Shown here: positions 12,598 through 21,900 of the stretch, piece after piece
Layout: every line of letters begins with the position of its first letter
Position numbering within the stretch: position 1 is the stretch's first letter
Source of the DNA: an uncultured Blastocatellia bacterium
Lineage (GTDB): Bacteria > Acidobacteriota > Blastocatellia > Pyrinomonadales > Pyrinomonadaceae
DNA: 22,520 nucleotides
NCBI GenBank assembly: GCA_946480785.1
Contig: CAMLLD010000091.1
Coordinates: forward strand, 1-22,520
Direction of reading: 5' to 3'
Notes under the pieces: generated by a model
Told to the model about the DNA's origin: nothing
Seen by the model: only the letters and a program-made list of their open reading frames with translations
Database searches by the model: none
Made by a program: the position numbers and the translations under genes

Positions 12598-15500
12598 CGG
12601 TTGTTTCCCTGGGTTGCGCGGGCGGAAAGCGCCAAATCAATACTGCGACAAGTGAGGTGTGGATACTCCTGTGAGATTACCCGACAAGGACCAACCAGCA
12701 GCGCTTTTTCCGGCGACCATAAATCCTCGCCGGTCACATCCTGCATGCCGTTCGACACCACGATTATGCGACAAGCGTGGCCCGCACCGTCGCTTTCGAT
12801 TCCGCTGGCGATCGTTTCCTCGCCCAGCGCCTGAGTCAGAAACAAGAGACTGTAAAAGGCTGTGGTCTGAGCTGCGGTAACTGCTGAGACCGGCGTGACG
12901 TTCCACAAGTGAAAGATAACGTCCGGAATTTTTCCCGCCGCGCGCAACTCTTTCAGTAAGGCGCGATAATCGTCCGGGTTGTCAGGTCTAAGCGTGAAGA
13001 GAGTTTCTGAGACTTGCCGGAAATCCGCCGCGGAGTTGACGACGATAACGTCCTGCTGCTTCTCATTGAGCATCTGGACCAACGCCGGGGTTAACCCGTA
13101 AGAATCGGCAAAGACTAGCCAAACCCTGCGTCCCAGGTCATCCTCTGCCGGAGGAATAAGACTCTCCTTCCAGGTGGGAACATAAAACCACTCAGATAAA
13201 TCTTTTTTCTTCTCACCACTGGCAGTCGCCCGCTTTGCGTTCACGTTGTAGTCAGCATCAATCCAGTAACTCTCCCGCTCGAACGGATAAGCCGGCAGCG
13301 GGGTTCGACTACGCTTTTCGTTAGCGTAAAGCGCCTTCCAATTCACACCGACTCCCGCAGTCCATAACTGGCCCAACGATTTCTGACAATGCGCCACATC
13401 TGAGGCGACTTCGTGCGGGTGTCGCAGCGAGGTAGCCGTCACGGTTTGGGTTGAATAACCGGTCTGCCTGCGAATCAAGGTACTTAAGGATTGTCCCGGA
13501 CCGATTTCCAGAAACGCGTGTACCTCTTTTAGTAGTTCAGAGGCGCCCTGGCTGAACTTGACGGTTTCCCTCAGGTGTTTCCCCCAGTAAGTAGGATCTG
13601 TTACTTCTTCGTTGATCCAGCGGCCAGTCACATTTGAAATCAGCGGAATGTTTGGGGGCTTGAGTCTTACGTTGCGTACCTCTTCAATAAATGGCTCGAC
13701 GACCGGATCCATCATCGCGGAGTGGAAGGCATGTGAAGTTTCCAGCCTGCGGCAGGCGATTACTCTATCGCTCAGCTCCAACTCAAACTCTTCGATTGCT
13801 TCAGTCGTTCCGGAGACAACGCAGTTGGCTGGTCCATTAACCGCCGCTAGCGACAGGTTCCTTCCCGCCAGCAGCTCTCGTAACTGTTTTTCCGGCAGCG
13901 GCAGGGTTAGCATGCTGCCGGGCGCCATCTGCTGCATCAATCGCCCTCTGGCTGCCACCAAGCGTATGGCGTCTTCAAGCGTGAACACGCCGGCCAGGCA
14001 CGCGCCGACAAACTCGCCGATGCTGTGACCAATCAAGGCATTTGGCCGCACGCCCCAGTTCATCCACATTTTGGCCAACGCATACTCGATCGTGAATAAC
14101 GCCGGCTGCGTAATGTAAGTCTGTTTGAGCTGGTCCGAGGCTGCGGCAATCTGTTCCTGGCGCGGATAGATCACCTCACGTAAGTCGAGCCCGATTTGCG
14201 GCTCAAACATTTCCGCACACAGTGCAAACTGTTCGCGGAAGCTCGGCTCCACCTGGTAGAGTTCCAATCCCATGTTTGCGTACTGTGTTCCCTGACCGGA
14301 GAACATGAAAACGACTGGAGGAGCACTGTGCTCATGAACCGCGGTAACCACCAGTCGCGGATCGAGCGTCTCCAACGCGCTGACTGCCTCGGCAACGTTG
14401 CCACACGTAACCGCACGACGGTACGCAAACTCCTTACGGCCAACCTGAAGCGTATGGGCCACGTCAGCCAGATTCACCCGGTCATGCTCGCGAAGGTACT
14501 CAGCGAGATTGGCAGTGCTAGTTTCCAGAGCTGCTTCAGTCCTGGCTGAGAGAACCAACAGATGTGAAGGTCGGATAGAGGGTGCTGACTCAACTACCGG
14601 CGCCTCCTCGAGAACGACATGAGCGTTCGTGCCACCAATGCCGAAAGAACTCACTCCCGCGCGCCGCGGAGCAGCTTGCCACTCGGTCAATCGGTCATTG
14701 ACAACGAAACGACCGGCGAAATCAATTTGCGGATTGGGCAGTTCAAAGTTAAGACTGGGCGGAATTGATTTTTCATTAAGCGCCAGTACTGTTTTGATCA
14801 AACTCGCAACGCCGGCAGCCGCATCGAGATGACCGATATTCGTCTTAACCGAACCGATCGCACAGGGTTCTTTGCGCTGGCCGTTTGCACCAAACACCCG
14901 GTTGAGTGCCGCGATTTCGATGGGGTCGCCAATGGGAGTGGCAGTGCCGTGCGCTTCGACGTAACTGATGGTTTCCGGAGCCACTCCGGCCAGCGCCAGG
15001 GCGCTCGAAATAACCTCAGCCTGTCCTAATTCACTCGGCGCGGTATAACCAACTTTCACCGATCCATCGTTGTTGATAGCCGAGCCTCTGATGATCGCGT
15101 AGATGTTGTCGCCATCAGCAAGAGCATCTGGCAAGCGCCTTAGTATCACGACGCCAACGCCGTTGCCTTTCACAAAGCCCGCTCCCCGACTATCAAACGC
15201 GCGGCAATGTCCGTCGGGAGAATGAATCCCACCTTCCTGGTAGAGGTAGCCGGTTTTTTGCGGCAAGGTCACCGAAACTCCGCCGGCCAGAGCCATGTCG
15301 CATTGACCGTCAAGTAAACTCTGCGCCGCCAGATGAACAGCGACGAGTGACGTTGAGCAGGCCGTTTGAATAGTGAGGCTTGGACCTTTGAGGTTCAGTT
15401 TGTAAGAGACGCGGGTGGAAAGAAAATCCTTGTCGTTGGCCATTCCTATCTGGAGCGGCCCGATGGTGTTAACCAGTTCGGGGTTTGAATAAAGGTTCAT

Positions 15501-15902
15501 CAGGTACGTGGGCAAGCTCGTGCCGGCGTAAACACCGATGAGACCCGCGAATTTCTCTGAGTCATAACCCGCGTTCTCCAAAGCCTCCCAGGCACACTCG
15601 AGGAAGATTCGCTGCTGTGGATCTGTGATCTCGGCCTCGCGCGGACTAAAGCCGAAGAACGAAGCAGCGAACAAGTTGACGTCTTCCAGCAGTCCCGCGG
15701 CCTTGATCAGTCGCGGATCTTTCAGCAGATTGCTATCCATGCCGGTCGACTCAACCTCGTCGTCTGAGAAGAACGAGATCGACTCGACTCCGGCCTTTAA
15801 GTTCTTCCAGAACTCGTCGAGGTTACGAGCGCCGGGAAAACGTCCGGCCATGCCGATGATGGCGATCGCATCAGCAGGATCGAAGACTTCCGTGTCTTGC
15901 AT
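12582..15902 (-). CDS. PKS first part: KS-AT and KR structural half
   Basis: This 1106-residue frame starts 14 bp after the NRPS stop, without a visible Shine-Dalgarno, so it is probably translationally coupled. Residues 12-430 are a ketosynthase with Cys182 (TACSTSL), His318 (EAHGTATPIGDP) and His358 (NIGHLDAAAG), all intact. Residues 530-830 are an acyltransferase with GHSIGE (Ser627) and the HAFH motif at 724-727, which predicts malonyl-CoA. Residues 900-1095 are the non-catalytic Rossmann half of a KR. There is no DH, ER or methyltransferase. The frame ends with a few foreign residues (NRCLPA) at a TGA, 16 bp into the next frame, and the catalytic KR half continues in the -1 frame. Joined at the slippery site (12603-12609) the product would be 1985 residues. 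The KS should accept the peptidyl chain from the upstream NRPS and add one two-carbon unit. Confidence 0.92.
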   Translation of the reverse strand: MQDTEVFDPADAIAIIGMAGRFPGARNLDEFWKNLKAGVESISFFSDDEVESTGMDSNLLKDPRLIKAAGLLEDVNLFAASFFGFSPREAEITDPQQRIFLECAWEALENAGYDSEKFAGLIGVYAGTSLPTYLMNLYSNPELVNTIGPLQIGMANDKDFLSTRVSYKLNLKGPSLTIQTACSTSLVAVHLAAQSLLDGQCDMALAGGVSVTLPQKTGYLYQEGGIHSPDGHCRAFDSRGAGFVKGNGVGVVILRRLPDALADGDNIYAIIRGSAINNDGSVKVGYTAPSELGQAEVISSALALAGVAPETISYVEAHGTATPIGDPIEIAALNRVFGANGQRKEPCAIGSVKTNIGHLDAAAGVASLIKTVLALNEKSIPPSLNFELPNPQIDFAGRFVVNDRLTEWQAAPRRAGVSSFGIGGTNAHVVLEEAPVVESAPSIRPSHLLVLSARTEAALETSTANLAEYLREHDRVNLADVAHTLQVGRKEFAYRRAVTCGNVAEAVSALETLDPRLVVTAVHEHSAPPVVFMFSGQGTQYANMGLELYQVEPSFREQFALCAEMFEPQIGLDLREVIYPRQEQIAAASDQLKQTYITQPALFTIEYALAKMWMNWGVRPNALIGHSIGEFVGACLAGVFTLEDAIRLVAARGRLMQQMAPGSMLTLPLPEKQLRELLAGRNLSLAAVNGPANCVVSGTTEAIEEFELELSDRVIACRRLETSHAFHSAMMDPVVEPFIEEVRNVRLKPPNIPLISNVTGRWINEEVTDPTYWGKHLRETVKFSQGASELLKEVHAFLEIGPGQSLSTLIRRQTGYSTQTVTATSLRHPHEVASDVAHCQKSLGQLWTAGVGVNWKALYANEKRSRTPLPAYPFERESYWIDADYNVNAKRATASGEKKKDLSEWFYVPTWKESLIPPAEDDLGRRVWLVFADSYGLTPALVQMLNEKQQDVIVVNSAADFRQVSETLFTLRPDNPDDYRALLKELRAAGKIPDVIFHLWNVTPVSAVTAAQTTAFYSLLFLTQALGEETIASGIESDGAGHACRIIVVSNGMQDVTGEDLWSPEKALLVGPCRVISQEYPHLTCRSIDLALSARATQGNNRCLPA
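12603..12609 (-). other. Slippery heptamer G GGA AAC at the PKS frame break
   Basis: On the minus strand the codons CAG GGA AAC of the upstream frame contain G GGA AAC, an X XXY YYZ site. Slipping back one base would continue as CAA CCG TTG CTT, exactly the frame of the downstream KR half. The same result would come from a one-base deletion in the GGG or AAA run, either real or an assembly error. Confidence 0.55.
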
Positions 15903-15916
15903 ATTTTTAGAGGAGC

Positions 15917-18900
15917 TTAAACCGGCTGGCTGGTTCTGCGTTCGCGGCGACGTCTGGTGGCAGCTTTTGCCATTGCCGCGCGCTGTTCACTTTCTTTGAA
16001 AGACTGTTGCTGTGGTGGCTCAGAGCCCAGGAGTTCCGCCAGCGAACTAATGGTCGGATAACGAAACATCTCGACTATCGAGAGGTCGCGGTTAAACAGC
16101 GTGCGAACTTTGCCTTGTATGCGCAGCATCAGCAGGGAATGACCGCCAAGATCAAAGAAGTTATCGTGCACGCCAACTCGATCCAGTTGTAACGTCTCCT
16201 GCCAAACCTGCGCCACCATCTTCTCCAGCTCGTTTCGCGGAGCCAGGTATGGTTGTTCGCTCTCAGCACGAGTTTCAGCGGGAGCCGGCAGACCGAGACG
16301 ATCGAGTTTCCCGTTAGGCGTAAACGGCAATTCGTCAAGCAGGACGAAGTGAGCCGGCATCATGTACTCGGGTAGTCTATGTCTCAAGTAGCCGCGGAGT
16401 TCGGCGGAGGTTGGTCTCTGCGCCTCGCTCGCAACCACGTACGCTACCAACTCCTTCTCGCCCTTCAGTCTTTCCCGCGCCAGCACCACCGCCGTCTGCA
16501 CTGCCTCATGACTCGTCAACGCAGCTTCGATCTCTTCCACTTCAATGCGGAATCCTCGCACCTTTACCTGATGGTCCAGGCGTCCGAGAAATTCCAGCGA
16601 GCCATCAGGTAAATAGCGCGCCAGATCACCACTGCGATACAGCAACGCGCCGGGTTCGGTTGAGAAAGGATTCGGGATTAGTTTTTCTGCCGTCAACTCC
16701 GGCTGCCGAAGATAGCCACGCGTAAGACCGATTCCGCCGATGTGCAACTGACCCGGTACACCAGTGGGCACTGGTTGTAAATGTGAATCCAATAAGTAGA
16801 CCTGCTTGTTAGCGACCGGACGACCGATGGAAACAGGGCGGCCGCCGGCCAAAGACTCACACGGCCAGGAGGTCGTATCAATTGTGCCCTCGGTTGGCCC
16901 ATACATGTTGTGAATGCGTCCCGGCATGGATTTGAAAAACTGCTCGAGCAGTTCAGACGACAACACTTCACCGCCGCAGAAGATGTGCCTGAGATGTCGA
17001 CACGCGTCCTGCGGCTCTGCGTCGAGAAACGCCTGCAGCATCGAGGGAACGAAATCGGCGATCGTAATCTCCTGCTCGCGAAAGATCTGCCGTAGATACG
17101 GAACGTCCTTCTCGCCACCAGGACTCGTGAGCACCAAACAACTTCCGGTTAGTAACGGACCGAAGATTTGCCAGACGGATGGGTCGAAGGCGATAGAGAT
17201 CGTTTGCAGGATGCGATCTTTTTCTGACAGTGAGAAGGCCACCTGCCGCCAGCGCAGCGTGTTGCAGACTCCGTTGTGCGTGATCATCACGCCTTTTGGT
17301 TTGCCGGTCGAACCCGACGTGTAGATAACGTACGCCAGGTTTGCAGACACGACGTCGCTCACGCAGTTTGCCGCGCTCTGTGCCTTAATCGCCTCGCTAT
17401 CGCTGTCCACGCAAACCATCTGTCCTTTGTAGCCGGTGAGCAGCGGCTGCAAACTCTCCCGCGTAACCAACACCTGCGCGGCAGCATCATCCAGCATCAG
17501 TTGCAAACGTTCTCGCGGATAAGCCGGATCCAGCGGCACGTAGGCGCCGCCTGCTTTGAGAATTCCCAGCAAGCCGACAACTAATTCCACGCCACGTTCC
17601 AAACAGATCCCTACCAGCGACTCTGGTCCCACCCCCTGTCGCCGTAAATGATGGGCCAGTCGGTTGGCTCGCTCATTCAACTCGTGGAAACTGATTCGTT
17701 CGCCTTCGAAAACCAACGCGATTGCTTTCGGCGTCCGCTCCACCACGGCTTCAAACCAGTGGTGAATACATTGCTCGGCCGGAAATTCTGCTTCGGTCTG
17801 ATTCCATTCCCGCAGAACCCGACGCTGTTCGCGCTCCGGAAGCAAACAGGTAGACTCGTACCGCGCAGTTGGTGTGGCCGCCATCCGGTCCAGGGTGGCG
17901 AGATAGTAATCACCAATCGCGTCGATCTGCTCGGCGGCGAGTTCAGCAGCGTTGTAATTCAGTTGCAACTGCAATTGAGATGAAGAGCTATCCAGATTGA
18001 AGATCGTTCCGAGCGTAAAATTCGTTTGCTCGATGACGTTCTCACCGAGGATTTCAATTCCCTCGATATTGCGGAGCTGTTCGTAAACATGAAAATGGTT
18101 GAAGCTGAAACCGGTTTCAAAGAGCGCTTCTCCACCGCGCTGCCGTTGCATGGCGGCTAGCGGAAACCAGCGGAACGGCAGGATCTCTTTCTCAATTTCC
18201 AAAGTCTGTCTGACGAGATCTTCCCAGGCGCCGCCGCGAAGATTCATGCGAATCGGCAGCGTGTTCAGGAACAAGCCCAGGGTGCGCTCAGCGCCAGGCC
18301 GCTCGGGCCGTCCATTTGAAATGAGTCCGGTGACGACTTCGGTCTGTCCGGTCAATAGACTCAGGACGCGCAGGTGCGCCGCCAACAAAACGCTCTTAAG
18401 CGACACAGCCATGCTCTGGGCCATCTGCTTCAGACCAGTGAGGACGTCAGGCGGAATGGGGATCGCCAGCACTTGAACTGTGGACTCGGAAACATTTCCC
18501 TGGCGCGAAGTCCAGCGCGGCAGTCGGTTATTCGCTGCTCCGTCGAGTTGTTGTAACCAGTAATCCCTCGCCTGACTGGAATCAAGCGCGCTTCTTTCGA
18601 GGGCTACAAAATCACGGTAGCTGGTTTCAGGGAACGACTCACGTTGTGTGGCGGCGTGGCTTAGATTCGAGAGATACGACTGGAACAACTCTGTCAGCAT
18701 CGTAGCGACGCTCCAGCCATCGAGGATCGCATGGTGGAAGCTGAGGGAGAATTGAAACGTCTGCTCGCTGCGACGGTGCACCTGGATGCGGAATAACGGT
18801 GGACTGGTCCAGTCGAAACGGCGCTTCCCTTCGGCAGCGAGCCACGAGGAAATAACGTTTTCCTGTTCGCTCGACGCGAGGTAAGTCACGTCATCAACCG

Positions 18901-21900
18901 CGAAGGGGACCGATACCGAGCGATGAACTAACTGCAACGGCTCGCTCAAACTCGAAACGTCGAAAGACGTTCGCAGCACCGCGTGCCTTTGCGTTAGCTG
19001 TTCCAGTGCACGCGCTAAAGCAGCTTCATTGAACGGCGCTCGCACCTGGAACGAAAAGACATCATGGTAAGTCGCAGTGCCGGCAGCATACTCACTGTGA
19101 AAGAGCATCCCTGCCTGTAACATAGCTAACGGATACGCGTCTTCGATCTCGTCAGTGAACCGTCGTCGATCCGTATCTGTCACGAGGCTCCATGGTCCAA
19201 CCGCCTCGGTGAGTGGCGGCTTGGCACTGGTCCCGTTGAGTTGCCGGCTGAGTTCGCTGATTGTCTGGTATTGAAAAAGTTGTTGCAGGGAGAATCTGAT
19301 GCCAACTTGTTCGGCGCGGGAGCGCACTTCAATACTGCGAATCGAATCACCACCGAGGGCAAAGAAACTGTCATGCACGCCAACTCGATCGAGATGCAGG
19401 ACTTCGCTCCAGATTTGGGCCAGGTTCTTTTCGACCACCGTTTCCGGCGCTACATAAGCGCCGTCCAGGTCCGGTCGCACCTTGTCTGGCGCGGGCAGGG
19501 CGCGGCGGTCCAACTTTCCATTCGGTGTCAACGGGAATTCCGGCAGTAGCACAAACGACGCCGGTATCATGTACTCGGGAAGTTTTTCCTTCAGACAACT
19601 ACGGAACTCAGTTACCTTCGGCGGCTGTTGCGTTTGACTCACGATGTATGCGATCAACTGCTTGTCGCCCGGCATATCTTCACGGGCGATCACCACGCAT
19701 TCGCGCACTGCCGGATGCAAACTCAACCCTGTTTCAATCTCTCCGAGCTCAATGCGGAAGCCACGGATCTTCACTTGCTGGTCCAGGCGGCCCAGATACT
19801 CGATCTCACCATTCCGCAAACGTCGCGCACTGTCGCCACTCCGGTAGAGCCTGCTTCCCGGCGCGTCACTGTACGGCTGCGGAATAAACTTCTGAGCGGT
19901 TAAATCAGGATGGTTGAGATAGCCACGCGCCAGCCCCAGCCCGCCGACACAGAGTTCACCGGGAACGTTCCACGGCGCCGGCTGCTGGTGCTGGTCCAAA
20001 ATGTAGAGTTGCAGGTCAGAGATGGCATCGCCGATCACGCTGCCGAGTTCCTGTTCGACGTCCACAGCGCTCAAGGGCCGACACGTTACGTGCACGGTCG
20101 TTTCCGTGATGCCATACATGTTGACCAACAACGGCTTTTGATCGCCGTGAGCGGCAAACCACGGACGCAGGGTTTGCAGATCGAGAGCTTCGCCGCCGAA
20201 GATGATCAGCCGTAAGCTCAAGTCCTCGGCTGGCCCATGATCCTGCTCTAATTTGATCAGTTGCTGGAAGCTTGAAGGCGTTTGATTCAGTACCGTGACC
20301 CGCTCCTCGCGCAACAACGCATAGAAGTCGCTCGGCGAGCGGCTTACCAGGTATGGGACTACGACGAGGCGGCCGCCGTGGAGTAGCGCGCCCCAGATTT
20401 CCCAAACGGAGAAGTCGAAAGCGAAGGAGTGGAAGAAGGTCCACACGTCGTGTTCGTCGAACCAAAAATCGTCTCGCGTGGCCCTGAACAAACATGTAAC
20501 GTTACCATGTGTAACCAGCACGCCTTTCGGATTACCGGTGGAACCCGAGGTATAGATAACGTAAGCGAGGTTGCTCGCAATCGTCTGCGAATCACAGTTC
20601 TCAGACGGATAAGTGCTTATCTTTTCCCAATCCGACTCGAGGTCCACCCACCGGCCGGTGTAATCGGGCATCACGTCTTGCCATCTGCGTTGGCCCAACA
20701 CGAAACCCATTTGCGTGTCTTCAGCCATGAATGAGAGCCGCTGCGAAGGATAGGCCGGATCGAGCGGCACGTACGCGCCGCCGGCTTTGAGAATACCCAG
20801 CAACGCGATCACCATCTCGATACTGCGTTCCATGCAAATGCCAACCTTCGACTCTGGTCCAACGCCGAACTCGCGCAGGTAATGGGCCACCTGGTTTGCC
20901 CGGCTATTCAGATCGGCGTAACTCAAAGTCTGGTTCTCACAGACGAGAGCGATGGCCGCCGGCGTCTTCGCCACTTGCAGTTCAAACAGGCGAGTCAGGC
21001 TTTCGTCAGGCTGGAGAACTGTTTGCGCCGACGAGGGCAACAGTTGCACCCGCTCCGCCGGGTCGAGTAACTGCAACTGCGAAAGTTTTTGTGCGGGATC
21101 AGCGATGATGCCGGCCAGCAGATTCCGGAAATGACCGGCGAGGCGCTCGATCGTTGAGTAGTCAAACAGATCCGTGTTGTATTCCACGTATCCGCGTAGG
21201 CCGTGAGGTTGCTCAATCATTGCCAGCAGCAGATCAAACTTCGCCGTTCCTGTATCAACGGGTATCTGATTGAGTTTGAGGCCGGGCGCCTCCATGCTTT
21301 GGAGCGGATCGTTTTGCAACACGAAGCCGACCTGGAATAACGGCGTGCGGCTCAGGTCTCTGTCCGGTTGCAACTGCTCAACTAATCTTTCAAACGGTAC
21401 GTCGTCGTGTGCATAAGCGGCGAAAGCCGTTTCCCGAACTCTGCGCAACAGCTCCTTGAAATCCGGATCACCGCTCAAGTCCCCGCGCAGCACCAGGGTG
21501 TTAACGAACAGACCGATGAGACTCTCGGTATCCAGCCGGCTACGCCCGGCGATCGGCGTTCCGATAACGACATCGTCCTGCGCGGAATAGCGATGCAGCA
21601 ATGTTTGAAACGCCGCCAGCAAGATCATGAATCTTGTGACTCGTTGTTGCTGGGCCAATGCATCGGTCGCCTGACTCAACTCCGGCGAGATGTCGAACCA
21701 GTATCTGGCGCCGCGATAGCTCTGAATTGCCGGTCTGGGCCGATCGGTGGGCAGGTCCAAAATGGGAATGCCTTGCAGTTGTTTACGCCAGTAATCGATT
21801 TCCGCAGTTAGTAAGTCTCCCCGGAGCCAATCTCGTTGCCACGCCGCGTAGTCGGCATACTGAAGCGGAAGTTCCGGCAGCGTAATCGGCTCGGCTTGTG

